Positions 1-10,477 of a stretch of 64,000 nt of DNA are shown one piece after another. The position numbers were made by a program, and so were the translations under genes. The stretch is from Leishmania infantum JPCM5 (lineage: Eukaryota > Euglenozoa > Kinetoplastea > Trypanosomatida > Trypanosomatidae), in NCBI RefSeq assembly GCF_000002875.2, contig NC_009413.2:315001-379000 (forward strand), in the 5' to 3' direction. How positions within the stretch are numbered: position 1 is the first letter of the stretch; every line of letters begins with the position of its first letter. The notes beneath the pieces were generated by a model that saw nothing but the letters and a program-made list of their open reading frames with translations, did no database searches and was not told the DNA's origin.

Positions 1-1479
1 TTCGTTTCTGAAGGCGACCACGGTGAGCCGTGTTACCTTCCCACCTTCACCAATTTGACTTGTGACGTGTGGAAAGTCCCACCTGCCAACACCTCACCTA
101 CTGCCATCGCTTTTCTTTTTTATTATTGTAGCCGAGGAAGTGCGGCGCGTCGAGAGTCGTGCCCTATACTGTGTTAAAAGTTTTTCTTTCCCTATCGGCG
201 TCCTCCCTGTCCTTTTTTCGTTCGCCCGCCCCCACCCTTCTGTTCTCTTCGTCGCACAGGCGTGCTGCTTCTCGTGTCGACCGCGGAGCCCCGCCCCCCC
301 CCCTCGCTAACGCAAGTAAAGAGAACAGGAACACAAAGAACGAAATTAAAACGATGTCCCTCTCGCTGCCCTTGCTAGAGTCGCCCTGCCGTATCTCCAC
401 CTGACGAGTGCGAAGAAGTTACGCAATCGTTTCTGAGCTAAATATAGCCTTCACGATACCCGTGACTCTTCGCTTCTATTATTTTCTTTTTTTTTTGGAG
501 GGGGGTCTGCCCTCCACGCCGCCATCGCTAGCCCTGGCTGCGCACGCCGCAGCACACCAAGCGCCGTTGTAACGGTAAAGAAGTAAGAGAAACGAGCACG
601 CCTGGGCACGACCGGTGCGAGAGGGATGACCAAGCAACCACCCTCTTTGCCCAAGTCCATCGCGAGACGAAAAGACAAAGAAAAAATGGGGCGAGGAAGC
701 CTCGAGACGGCCAATTTCATCTATGCCGTCTGCTTTGAGGTCGAGCCTTCTGTCACCGTGCAGCTTGAGTCACAGGTGTCTGTACAGGCAAACACCACCA
801 CGGCGGAGAGGGGAGGAATGGTAGAGAAGTGAAGGAAGAGGTAGAGAAACAACAAGGCACTCTCGAAAGGTGAGCGAGTAGGGAGAGGAGTCTATGCCGT
901 GGCTGACGGGGCGCGTCTGCATTCTAGCGAACACCAAGAGCATACAAAAAAAAAAGACACGTTTATAGAGTGGACTGCGTGGTGCTCGACGGCACACGGC
1001 GAAGAAAACAGACAGACGGCAAAAGCGTGGGTCGGAGATGGGCGAGTTCGGTGCTACGACAGCTCCACTCCGGGGTCACCGCGCCGCAGCGCTCACGCTC
1101 CCCATCGCACATTTTCCTTCACACCGAAGAAAAAGGAGAACGCGGTTGAACCTCAACACAACGCAGAGGGGGTGCGTGTGTGGCTGGGTGCACGTAGAGC
1201 CGCATCACAATCAAAAAGAGGGACGCTCCGGTTACTTTACTGCGCACCTACTTACCACGTTCTCTCTGTACCTCTCAACCACGTAATCCCTCACACCACC
1301 ACCTCACTCGGGATGTGCTGTCTATGGGTTGGTGTTAGCATCTGCAATAATGTCTGAAAGAAAGGCTGCCCCACTTGGGGGCTACTGTAGACAAAAATGA
1401 AAAGCCGCGGAGAAGCTTGGAGGAAGGAAGGAGGAGAGATGCGGTGATCGGCATCCCCGCTGTTGTGCACCATGCCCGT
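1..1479. other. Intergenic, downstream of the TDP1 gene
   Basis: No convincing gene is seen on either strand. The stretch lies 3' of the leftward-transcribed TDP1 gene, so it should hold that gene's 3' UTR and the splice/polyadenylation signals of the next leftward gene, which lies outside the window. Around 790-960 the plus strand is purine-rich, i.e. pyrimidine-rich on the transcribed-sense minus strand, as expected for a trans-splicing signal. Short open frames here are low-complexity. Confidence 0.6.
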
Positions 1480-2388
1480 CTAGTCGCTCTCATCCGAGTC
1501 GCTGCTGCTCGAGTCTGCCGAAGACGACGACGCAGAGTCGGCAGCCTTCGGCTGAGACGGCTTTGAGCCGCGACCTGAGCATTCCGCCTCGTAACGTTTC
1601 TTGTCTTTGGCAGCCAGCTCCTCGTACGGCTTCTTCTCCTCTGCAGACATCTTGCCCCACGCTGCGCCGGCCTCGCTCATCTGCTGCTTCGCGGGGATGT
1701 TGGCGTGCTTGGCGCGGTAGTCGCTGGCAAAGAAGAAGTACGCGGTCAGAGCACGCTTCGGTGCTTGAGGGTCCTTCTCCTTTTTCTCCCTTTTTGCCTT
1801 CTTGCCGCCGCGCTTGAAGACAGCGCCGCCGCGAGCGATGTAAGCCGCCATCTCGCGATCGTAACGCAGCTTGTCCTCATCTGCGAGCTTCTGATAGCGG
1901 CTCTTCTCCTCCTCGGAAGCTTTTTTCCACAAGTTGCCCATCTCTGAAAGGAGATCGGTGTTCTTCATATCAGGGTGCTTCGCCTTTAGCTTCTCGCGAT
2001 TCTCGTTCACGAAGATAATGTACGGAGAGAGGGCACCTTTCGGGTAGTCGTCCGGTTTTTTCTCCTTCTTCCCGCGCGCACTTTCCTTGTCTTTCTTAGA
2101 TTTCTTGGTGCTGCTGGGGCTGCGCTCACGCTTCAAGCGGCGGGCGCTGACGTCCTCCTTCTCCTTCTGAATCTTGGCCAGCTCCCGCTGAATCTCAGGG
2201 GTGGTCATCAGCTTGCCCACTAACCGGTCCACCTCCGCAGTGAGAGGCGTAAAGTCCATCTTGTACTTGGCCTCCAGACGCCGGCGCAGAGTATTCTTGC
2301 TCAGCGTACTGAGACCGACATCGTGCATGATCTCCAGCATCGACTTCTCTAAGTCGGCTGGAATGGAACCGTTGGGCAAGGCGGACAT
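1480..2388 (-). CDS. TDP1: Two-HMG-box chromatin protein, TDP1-like
   Basis: A 302-aa basic protein that should bind DNA non-specifically and bend it, acting as an architectural chromatin factor in the nucleus. Residues about 12-63 look like a DEK C-terminal domain (helical, with a PADLEK...LSTLSKNTLRRRLE-like pattern), followed by a lysine-rich linker. Two HMG boxes follow, at about 114-182 (starts DDYPKGALSPYIIF) and 207-270 (starts DPQAPKRALTAYFFF). The tail from about 275 is Ser/Asp-rich and acidic. The open frame extends five codons upstream to a TTG; the first ATG is used here. On the minus strand a polypyrimidine tract and an AG about 17 nt before this ATG fit a spliced-leader acceptor. 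The architecture matches trypanosome TDP1, a chromatin protein linked to Pol I-transcribed loci in T. brucei. The family assignment is firm; the specific role is inferred. Confidence 0.9.
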   Translation of the reverse strand: MSALPNGSIPADLEKSMLEIMHDVGLSTLSKNTLRRRLEAKYKMDFTPLTAEVDRLVGKLMTTPEIQRELAKIQKEKEDVSARRLKRERSPSSTKKSKKDKESARGKKEKKPDDYPKGALSPYIIFVNENREKLKAKHPDMKNTDLLSEMGNLWKKASEEEKSRYQKLADEDKLRYDREMAAYIARGGAVFKRGGKKAKREKKEKDPQAPKRALTAYFFFASDYRAKHANIPAKQQMSEAGAAWGKMSAEEKKPYEELAAKDKKRYEAECSGRGSKPSQPKAADSASSSSADSSSSDSDESD

Positions 2389-2405
2389 CTTGCCTTCAGG
2401 CAATG

Positions 2406-2470
2406 CTTAGCACAGTTTTTTTGGTGGAGAAAACGGGGGAGAGTGAGACGGAGTCGCTCAGCCCAGTCGA
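2406..2470 (-). promoter_or_regulatory. Putative spliced-leader acceptor of TDP1
   Basis: Read on the minus strand, a C/T-rich tract (about 2470-2425) is followed by a short A-run and an AG at 2407-2406. This leaves a 5' UTR of about 17 nt before the ATG at 2388. Its position supports the ATG chosen over the upstream TTG. RNA evidence is not available here. Confidence 0.4.
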
Positions 2471-3240
2471 GAGGCGAAGAACGCGAACAACAGTTGTTCT
2501 CTCGTGTTCCTGTGCGGATGTGCGTGTGTGCGTAAAACGACTCTAAACGCCCAAAAAAAAAACGTTAGGAAAACACAAGAACAGAAGCAGCGTCGAAAAA
2601 TTGTACACGAGACTGTCACGAGAGGTAAAGGTGTGGAACACAGAAAACTGTGGTTTCTCCCCTTTCGGCTGCGGTGGTGTCAATGGTGGGTACTATTTCG
2701 TGTGTGTGTGTGTGTATGTGTGTGTCGGGGAAAAGGAGGGAGGAGACGAATGAGTGCGCTTATAATTGTGTTTTGGCGTGTGCACGCGTGCGTGTTGATA
2801 GGTGCAACCAGCAACACGGCATCGGGCCGAATGACGCGAAGTGGCGACGGCGAAGAGAACAGTGGAAGGTGTGTGGCGCGAGTATGAGAAACAGAGAGGA
2901 AGCCAGCAAAGGCAGGCAAAAGCATGCATCAGTGACTGGCAGACACCAAGACGGCGAAAAAGTCACTGACAAGTCGCTCTTACGCTGCACAACGCCGCAG
3001 CAAGGTAATAGAAAGGGCGCAGGGAGGACGAGAGCAGCCGCAGGCGCACCGTGATAGCGAACATCTTATTCTACTTTCTCGCAACTCGGACACAGGGAGT
3101 TGCTTTCGACAAGAAAGAGGAGGAAAACAACAGCAGCCACTAAATACAAAGAAAAAACAACTCATGCGGGCATTGAGAGAGCACACCTTTTTTCCGCACG
3201 CCTATTCGGGACCCCGCCTCAGACAACCTGCATACGCATG
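2408..3240. other. Intergenic between TDP1 and DIRE copy 1
   Basis: No gene is seen. It contains a TG microsatellite at about 2,699-2,726 and A/G-rich plus-strand sequence. It ends where the GC-rich retroposon remnant begins. Confidence 0.6.
2699..2726. repeat. (TG)n microsatellite
   Basis: An imperfect run of TG dinucleotides on the plus strand with one TA interruption, upstream of TDP1 in the sense of transcription. Confidence 0.85.
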
Positions 3241-5780
3241 CACAACCACGGCTCGTCTGCCTCTCTTTTGCCGCGGCTAAAGCCTTGTCGCCTAGGACAC
3301 GCCGTCTGCCCCTCTGTGCGGGTCATGCGTCCACCCGGCCTTTCCTGTCCTGCCCCGCCCCTTGCCGGGACACGCGCTGCGCGATTGGCGCCGCACGAAC
3401 CTGGCGCCGCCGCATGCTCTGATCCCAGCGGGTCGCATTCAGGGTTCTGCTCGAGAACGAAAGCAATCGCGTCCGCCGGGCGGTCGGCGAGGGGTGGCCA
3501 AGGCGCATGTGGCCGGCATGCGCGGGGAGGGAGCCCGCCCACAGCACCCCCCCCGAGCCGCCCCAAGCCGCGGCATCCCACAACATGGCGCGGGGACCCC
3601 CCGCACTTGAGGCCGGGGCACCCGACGGTGCGGCCCGGGGTGTCCTCGTCATGCTTCCGGCGTCTGCGCCACATCGGCCCACCCGGCCGGACGCAGAGGG
3701 CGCCGCACGCCTCGCACGCACGCACTTTGAGGTTGACTGGCGCAAAGACGCTCGCGCCTTTTCCGTCCGTCCGCCGTGCGCTTCTCACGCCCGCGCGCTT
3801 TGTTTTGGTGCGATGCACCACGCCAGCCGCGCACGGCAGCGCCCGCATCTCGGCGCTTCAGGGCATGTTTCCGGGCGACGTCGTTGTCGGGGGATGGTCC
3901 CCATCATCTTCCATTTCCGTCGATATCGCCGGGGGTGGGGGCGTGTGTGGATGGCCTGCCCGCACGCGCCGCAACAGCCGGGACGCCGCTATGCGTCTGC
4001 AGCGGCAGGGGCCTTTTGTCCCCTCCCCTACATCCGCCCGCCTTTCCCAGGCGTGGGTGTGCTGAGGGGGAGGCCGCGGGCAAGCATCTGCCTGAGCGCG
4101 AAAAGGTCACGGCTTGTCGCCCTGAAAGGGGCACAGGGTACCAGCCTCAGACGCCCGACGGGGGCAGCCCGCTCAGCACGACCGCTGCCGACGAAAGATG
4201 CCGTGTGCGTGCGAAGCTCCAAAAGGGCTGGCGCCTGCATGCCCGCACGAGGGCTGCCGAACCCCTGTGGCAACGCCGCGGCCCGGTGTGTACACCTCCC
4301 GCGCCAAGTGCGCAGGGTAGCCCGCTCGCGTCAGTGTGCGGGGGTGAGGGCGGGTGCGGCCGCTTTGGCGCGAGGGCAAAGGAGGGTCATGCCGCCTTTT
4401 CCGGCGCCCCCTCGCCGCACGGCGGCGCCGTAGAGCAGCTTTTGGTCCACCCGCACCATGCACAAAGAACGGTGAAGACCCCTTGACGGGCGCCATTCGT
4501 GCGAGCACACCGCCTCGAGCTTCGCAAGCCGAACGGTAGCTACTTCGACGGCTTCTGAAACGTGTTGGCCAACGCCGCGCGTTGGCGGGAAGCCCACGCC
4601 GAGAAGGCAGGGGCGCCGATCCCCTTGTAAGTGCGGGCGTGCGGCGGGGGTTGCGGCTGGTGTTGGTGTCGCGCGCCAAAGGGTGCGCGTCCCGTTTTGA
4701 GGGTGGAGGGCGCGCCCAGCACCGTGGGCGCTGCAGCGTCCAGCGCCGCGCCTTCAAGAGGGCGGGCCGCGGCGTGGCCCGCATGACCCCCTTGTCTGGT
4801 GGGGGCGCGGGGTGTGTGGTGTCACCGGCAAAAGAAGGCGCGGTGCAGGCCGGGGTGTCTTGCTGGGCTCCGGGCTCAGCGGGCCCACGGCAGTGATGAA
4901 GGGGTCCTCGGGCTGGTCCCCCTGGGGCCCCGCATGGTAGCCTGGCCGTCTCGGATTTCCTCTGGCGGAGGCGAGCGCAGGCACGACGACCGTCTGGGAA
5001 ATTCAGGATCCAGCGGGGAAGACGCGGGCCTACATTGAACTTCCCCAGGGCCGTGACGGCAACGCCCTGACCTGCCGGGCCGAACGCGCGGGCGTGGTCC
5101 GCAAGCGCCGTGCCCACCTTGGTGTGTGGCTGGCGCTAGGCCGCGCCGCGGGGGAGCGAATCTAGGGAGTCCAAAGTGGAGCCGCGAGGGCGGAGGCCAG
5201 ACGGCTGTGCTCGGAGCCTGTCCCACACATGCTCGCGCAGTCGTCGCGAGACCATTCTTCCGGGCGGCTTGCGCAGATCGCTGGCCAGCGCCGCGGGACG
5301 GCGGGGCGCGGGTCCACCATCGGGCGTAGGAAACTTCAGGAAGGGCGAAAGGCGCCCCCCTTTTTCCACGTAGCAGGGGCGCGGGAAGAGGCTTCCGGAT
5401 TCCGGCTCGGCTTCTGCTGGCACACCTTACGCAATACGCTGGTCTGCTCTTGCGCGCTCACATGGCGGACGCCCTCTCTCACCGCCGGTGTGTGTAGTGC
5501 GCGGGGGCCATGGATGCGCGCCCATAATCAAGGATCGCTGGGGGTGAGGGGGTTGCAGGACTGCGTCCATCTTCAGGGCCGGCTTTTTGATGAGCATGTC
5601 CGAGGGAGGGCGGTACTCGAGCGACGCGCAGGTGCTTTCCCAAGAGCTGCCTTCAATCGCGTCAGCTATGGCGTCTAAAGCCGCCGTTGAACAGCTTCAC
5701 TAGAAGGGATCACCTTCCTGATTGTTGTTGGCAGTAGTCGCGAATTCGGCGCTATCCTTGCGGGATACTTTGCGGTTCTA

Positions 5781-5801
5781 CGTGTGTGTGTGTGTGTGTG
5801 C
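5781..5801. repeat. (GT)n microsatellite inside DIRE copy 1
   Basis: About ten GT units on the plus strand, between the endonuclease and reverse transcriptase remnants. It lies just outside the segment shared with DIRE copy 2. Confidence 0.85.
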
Positions 5802-6703
5802 TGTGTATCTGTGATGTGTGTGATTGCATGGGCGATTCGCATCCGCTCCCTGGTGCGCTTTCGGGCTGCCGTGGCAGTCGGGGCCAGCGCGGCGCTCTGA
5901 AGCTCGCGCGTCTTCGTTTCTGTGCTGCTGTGGCACGCACGCTCTTCGCGGATCGATTTCGCAATAGGGTTGCAATAAAATTCCCAGTTTGCTTCCTGGA
6001 AGGAGTACGATTCGGCGCTAGCCATCACTGGCGGCGCCGGGCCATATCTCCCATGTCGGGCAGCTAACTGGACCGCGTTGTCGTGGCGGCATCCCATTTA
6101 CAAATGAGGCAGTCGAGCGCCAGGGTGGCGTACCCGTGGCCCCATCTGCGGTGTGCGATGCCGAGGTGTCGTTACCGCCCGCGCACGCCAAGCATTTGTC
6201 ATTGAGACAATCGTGCAGGAGTGGCCCGGGCCCGGTCGGGTCATCGTTTCGTATCCCGTATCGGGCGGCGCGAGCTGGCCTCCACTGCGACAGCGTGAAG
6301 ACTGCGAGCGACGTCACCTGGCACCTCATCGAGAGAACTTCCCGTGCGACGAGGTCACGTTTAGGTGTATCGCCGTACGTGAGGGTTTATGCGGTTAGCA
6401 GGGTCACCTCAGCAAAGCCAGTGCACCTCTGCTTCAACTTCATCCTTGGGAACAGGGGGAGGGCCCACACCTGCGCGCATGTTCTAGTGTACGAGCACGG
6501 AAACGCGACAGCCAAGCTTCTTTCCTCTCGCTACACCGAAATGCCAAAAACCGGGGAGAGCGAATCCCCTACCGGCCTGTGGTGGTGGACTGCGTCTCTT
6601 GCGAAATTCAGCCTGGCATCGAGGATTCATAAAGGAGCCGGGCCGGTCAACGCCGTCTGGCGTCGTTCAGCACACTGCAACCCCACTGCGTGCAGTGCAG
6701 GCT

Positions 6704-6727
6704 AGGTCCAGGATCACGCTCAACATC
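6704..6727 (-). other. 2A-like peptide motif remnant (DVERDPGP)
   Basis: The minus strand encodes D-V-E-R-D-P-G-P, directly after a hydrophobic run ending LLCCL. The canonical ribosome-skipping 2A motif is DxExNPGP; here Asn is replaced by Asp, explicable by one base change (AAY to GAY). In L1Tc and ingi elements a 2A peptide opens the polyprotein, so this marks the 5' end of the DIRE coding region. Confidence 0.8.
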
Positions 6728-6850
6728 GAGGCAACACAGCAAAAACGGCAGAAAAAACAAAGAAACAGAGGGATGAGTATTGTTGTTCAAACGTCGGCAC
6801 GACTCACGTTGAGCCCGTACAAACTTGATCATGGCTATAAGTCTCCGCGG

Positions 6851-7758
6851 CACAGTGCCGACCCAGACGTGTAGGCCGGCACCGCGAGTCCGCCCCATAG
6901 ATTGGGTACTGGACTCTGGATGCCACGCACTAAGGTTGCTGGCATCATCAGTGAGTTGGGAGCACAAAGTGAAGCAAAAGAAGAAATGCACACCCATGCG
7001 AGAGGAATAGAAAGAGGTGATGTTGTGACGATGAGAGATCCGGTGCATTAGCCCCCCCCTCCCTCTTGCACTCTCACGCAAGAATGTTGATCGGTCTATA
7101 CTGTAGCCGAAGCAAGAGCGGAGAGCGTGGAAGGTGAAGCGGAGAAAACAGGAGCAGCATCTAATGAAACAAAACGCAAAACGGGAGAAACTATCAACCA
7201 AAGCCAATGCTCCCTTTCCCTTCTGAGCCCGTCATCCTTACTTGCTGTTCAGCTCAGTTCCTGTTATCTCACACACACGGTGCACAGAGCACTCGTACGT
7301 GGATAAGGGGAGGGGTGAGTATGCGCAAGACATGGTGGGTGGAGCAAGAGGAAAAACAAATAATAATAAAGGACGGGAAGAGAAGCGAGAGGTGTCTGGT
7401 TATGCGTAAGGGAGACGAATTGGATGAGGACAATCTATCAGACAGTGGTCAGTCAACAATGTCTGCACTGCCTGGCAGGACCAACACAAAACGTTTCAAC
7501 ATTACCTTTAGAAGCCGCCACTGGTGCAAGGCGGCGTGCTTTGGGCTATGCTCCCTTCGTGATTGAACACTAAAAGTATCAACAGTCGCGCTCTTCAGTG
7601 TCGGCTGCTGTGAGCGTCGCCGTGGACAAATGCGGAGCCAAGCGCACCGACCATCTTACGGCACGGCTCCGACTCACTGCGTTAATCACGAAGAAGATCC
7701 TTCTTTGATGGCTTTACTGCTGGCCTGCTCGCTGAAACCTCACAGAGGAATGCCCCGA
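6851..7758. other. Intergenic between the 579-aa gene and DIRE copy 1
   Basis: No gene is recognised. It should hold the 3' UTR of the leftward gene at 7,759-9,498 and possibly the undetermined 5' end of the DIRE. A C-run (about 7,051-7,059, a G-run on the sense strand) is present. Confidence 0.5.
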
Positions 7759-9498
7759 CTATGCATGCTGAACAATGTCTTCTGGCTGCAATGAGATTGT
7801 GCCGGCTGCCAGATTCCGGATCGCAAGCAGCAGCGCGGATGGTGGGAAGCTTTTCGATGCTAAGAAGTTGTCCCACAGAGCGCACCGGGCGACTGGTAGT
7901 AATAAAGGTGGCGCCGGAGGTGTCGGCGGGGCACCAGGCGATTCAGTGAGGAAGCCATTCCTGGAAGCTGTGGCGCCTTTCATTGCAGTGGAAGCATCAT
8001 CGGTCACGTCCGCTGCCTGTTCCTCAATGAACGTCAGACCTCTGGAAGGGAGTCTCAGCTCTCGCTGTAGGTCGTGTGGTCGCTCACACTTTCGCTGCGT
8101 TTCAACAACGCACGGTGGTGGTGTGCACCCGCCATGCGAACTGGACTGCGTGCAGTTGAGATCGACGACAGTTACCGGCGATGGCGCCGCTACCTGTGTA
8201 GCGACCTGCTGGGAACTGTCGCTGCGGGGCACCGTTGGCGTGGGGCTGCGGGCCGACTCTACAAAAAAACGAGCCCCCTCGAGAACCTCCCACGTGGCAG
8301 CGTACCCTGGAAAACGCTGAGACAGCAGCTGCTGGGCACACCAAAGCTGCTGAGCGATGAGCTTTGCAGAGTAGTCGGCGCCGGCAACACCCAGGCACTC
8401 GTTGATTGCATTTGGCGCGCTTGTCGCCGCTCGAGGAGAGGTGTTGCACAGTAGTGGGCTTGTGCCTCCAAAAGCACGCATCGCAGATGAGTCAGACCGC
8501 CACGAGGCGAACGGTGGCGGACTCCGGCGTGCTATCCCCCTTTCAGAAAGCTCAAACACCTGCAGCTGTCGGGAGTGTGAGGGGTGCCGGAGCTCCTGTG
8601 CAGCCTGCGCAAGCCGATTCAGCACCACAGACGCCTCGCCAACCGCCTCAACAGATCCGGTAGAGGCTGTACCCTCGCTCCACCGCTGTTGGAGGTGCGT
8701 GACGAATTGCACGACGGCGTCGAGAAACATCCATTGTAGCTGCGCAGCGCGTGGATGAGTCAAAACACCGCAGACCCCGCCATCCTCCTGGGAAGAGGTC
8801 AGAAGGCTGGAGTCGAGTTGAGATATAAACCAAAGCATGCTCTGCTGCAGCCCCAGCGTCAGCTCAGCGTGGTAGCGCACAAGATCGCACACGGTCTCCC
8901 CTTCCGTAGGCGAGGGGCTTGTCGTTGGCTTTGTCTGCAGAGCGTCGACGGACTGCGTGGAGGACGGCATAGAGAGGGACGTCTCCGGAACTGTGTAACA
9001 CCGTCCTCGGCAGCGGATGGTGCTTGTGTCAGAGTACTGCTTTCCCACCCCTGGGCTGCTACTCGCCACCGCTGCTTGGACCTCACGTAATGGCAGCGTT
9101 GCTTCGTTTTCCATGGAGTTCTCCATGTCGTGCTGCATGGCTTCCAAAACTCGCTGCTCTAACACACAAGTGAGACGGAGAAGATACAGCCCGGCTTCTG
9201 TCACGCTGTCACCACGCGGGCCGCAAGTGCACGGTGCTACCGCTCTCAAAGCACTCTGCAGTGAGTGCGCTATTTGCATGCAGCTCACGGACGTTCTGCT
9301 GCAGCGGCAAGACGGTATGCTGCAAGGCAGACGGTTACTGAGATGCGCATTCATTGCTTGATTGTTATGGAGTGAAGACGTGGCTGCCTGCCACACAAAC
9401 TGTTCGAGTGCTTGCGCAAAGCGCTCCACTGGATCTGCTACAGAGAGGCCATGGTCTCGGCCATGCTGCAGATGCGAAGTTGAGTCGAGAGAGCCCAT
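7759..9498 (-). CDS. Hypothetical protein, 579 aa
   Basis: I do not recognise a family. The frame runs a further 29 codons upstream to a TTG; the first in-frame ATG (MGSLDSTSH) is taken as the start. The N-terminal half contains amphipathic, helix-like stretches rich in Leu, Ala and Gln (for example about residues 15-55 and 215-320). The middle and C-terminal parts are Ser/Pro-rich and probably disordered, including a proline run (GAPPTPPAPPLLLP) near the C-terminus. There is no signal peptide or clear transmembrane segment. Length, strand and the even codon usage across 1.7 kb support a real gene. It is the penultimate gene of the leftward unit in the window, followed by DIRE copy 1. Confidence 0.75.
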   Translation of the reverse strand: MGSLDSTSHLQHGRDHGLSVADPVERFAQALEQFVWQAATSSLHNNQAMNAHLSNRLPCSIPSCRCSRTSVSCMQIAHSLQSALRAVAPCTCGPRGDSVTEAGLYLLRLTCVLEQRVLEAMQHDMENSMENEATLPLREVQAAVASSSPGVGKQYSDTSTIRCRGRCYTVPETSLSMPSSTQSVDALQTKPTTSPSPTEGETVCDLVRYHAELTLGLQQSMLWFISQLDSSLLTSSQEDGGVCGVLTHPRAAQLQWMFLDAVVQFVTHLQQRWSEGTASTGSVEAVGEASVVLNRLAQAAQELRHPSHSRQLQVFELSERGIARRSPPPFASWRSDSSAMRAFGGTSPLLCNTSPRAATSAPNAINECLGVAGADYSAKLIAQQLWCAQQLLSQRFPGYAATWEVLEGARFFVESARSPTPTVPRSDSSQQVATQVAAPSPVTVVDLNCTQSSSHGGCTPPPCVVETQRKCERPHDLQRELRLPSRGLTFIEEQAADVTDDASTAMKGATASRNGFLTESPGAPPTPPAPPLLLPVARCALWDNFLASKSFPPSALLLAIRNLAAGTISLQPEDIVQHA

Positions 9499-10132
9499 TC
9501 CGCGAGGTGCAAAACAAACCACAACAAACGCGCCGCACTCCCCATCAAAAAAAAAGGTGGAGAGAACCCTGACAGATGCGCGCAACTAGTGCAGAACGGC
9601 CTTTCCAAAAAAGCACGAGTCGAAGACAATAGAGAAGGCGTTACACGTGAACCAGTCGAGGTAAAGATGAGAAAGGAAAGGGTGTGCAGGTACGCTCATA
9701 TCTGCAGGGAGTGAGAGAGAGGGAGGCATGAAAGGAGGAGAGTCTGCTGGTCAAGTGGACCGCGCTGCAACTCGAAAGGCGGGAACGCAAACTTGTGCGC
9801 ACCGGGTAACGTACTTTGTTGGCAGTGCTGCCCGTGGAAGTGGCATGATTGCCAGAGCTGTCGATTCACAGACGCGCCCTCAGCCGCTGGCCAGATTACG
9901 CTTTTTCATCGCCCCAACGGCAACGACAGAGGTTGACAATTCAGCAGTGGCAGCGGGCCACATTCTGCGCCATTATCGCCACGCCAGCGCATGAGAGTCA
10001 CACCATCAGCTCGAGCAGTGTCTGCCCCGCCAATCGAACACGAACAATGGTGCAGAGGCTTTGTGTGGCCGCGCAGCGTGGCACCGTTCCCCTTTCCCTC
10101 AAGGAAATGCATGCGCTCTCCAAGGTGCCACA
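9499..10132. other. Intergenic between U2B'' and the 579-aa gene
   Basis: No gene is seen. Near 9,655-9,745 the plus strand is purine-rich (AGAAAGG, GAGAGAGGGAGG), i.e. a polypyrimidine tract in the sense strand, about 160 nt or more upstream of the ATG at 9,498. Confidence 0.55.
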
Positions 10133-10477
10133 TTACTCTTTCTTCTGCAACGTACGCAAACGCTTCTTCTCGCGTGCCAGATCGCGGCGGCGACGCTCAC
10201 CGGGTGCGACGCAAAATGCTTGCTTGTGCGCGTAAAAGGCCTGGATTCGGCGGCCGTAGAACATGCGATCGTGCAGCGAGCGGCGAGCTGTTGTGGCCGT
10301 GCCAACGTCCGTAAACACTACAAATGCCTGGCCGTAGAACTCTTTCGACTTGCTGTACAGAACCGCCTTCACTGGGCCAAACTGGGTGCAGTACAGATAA
10401 AGGGCACGTCGGACTTCGTTGGCGGACGACTTGTCCGGTAGTCCTCTGATGTAGAGCGTTTGCTTTGGATCGTCCAT
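10133..10477 (-). CDS. U2 snRNP protein U2B''-like, single RRM
   Basis: A 114-aa protein that is essentially one RNA-recognition motif. RNP2 is visible as LYIRGL near residue 8 and RNP1 as YGQAFVVF near residues 50-57. The protein ends in a short basic tail. Size, order and the [10 protein letters not shown] opening fit the trypanosomatid U2B'' subunit, a homologue of the U1A/U2B'' family that binds U2 snRNA in the spliceosome. In these organisms the spliceosome mainly performs trans-splicing. The long open frame upstream of MDDPKQT is low-quality sequence containing the sense-strand polypyrimidine tract and an AG acceptor, so the internal ATG at 10,477 is the start. U1A-type RRM proteins are the main alternative. 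Confidence 0.85.
   Translation of the reverse strand: MDDPKQTLYIRGLPDKSSANEVRRALYLYCTQFGPVKAVLYSKSKEFYGQAFVVFTDVGTATTARRSLHDRMFYGRRIQAFYAHKQAFCVAPGERRRRDLAREKKRLRTLQKKE

Larger units (their letters stand above)
3241..6850 (-). mobile_element. DIRE copy 1: decayed ingi/L1Tc-clade LINE
   Basis: Reading the minus strand from 6,832 down, fragments of a non-LTR retrotransposon polyprotein appear in order but in shifting frames. First comes a hydrophobic leader and a 2A-like motif DVERDPGP (6,727-6,704). An AP-endonuclease remnant follows at about 6,330-6,018 (LNDKCLACAGGNDTSASHT, ending near WEIWPGAASDG). Reverse transcriptase pieces are RMVSRRLREHVWDRL (about 5,262-5,222), a DHARAFGPAGQG block and FAGD (about 4,837-4,826) where FADD is expected. 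A cysteine-rich zinc-finger-like tail lies at about 3,750-3,600. Stops and frameshifts interrupt it throughout, so it cannot be active. The 3' 2.43 kb is strikingly GC-rich and is repeated, inverted, at 27,794-30,223. The 5' end near 6,850 is uncertain, and no poly(A) tail or target-site duplication was seen. Long open frames in this GC-rich block are chance frames. Confidence 0.8.

Noticed and set aside
3100..5117. Long overlapping open frames (up to about 320 codons) on both strands in the GC-rich block, repeated at 28,094-29,956
   Set aside because: They overlap in many phases because the DNA has few stops. The only real homology (LINE reverse transcriptase) jumps between frames, so none is an intact gene.
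6136..6705. A 189-codon plus-strand frame
   Set aside because: It lies opposite the DIRE endonuclease remnant in a minus-strand unit and has no recognisable domain.
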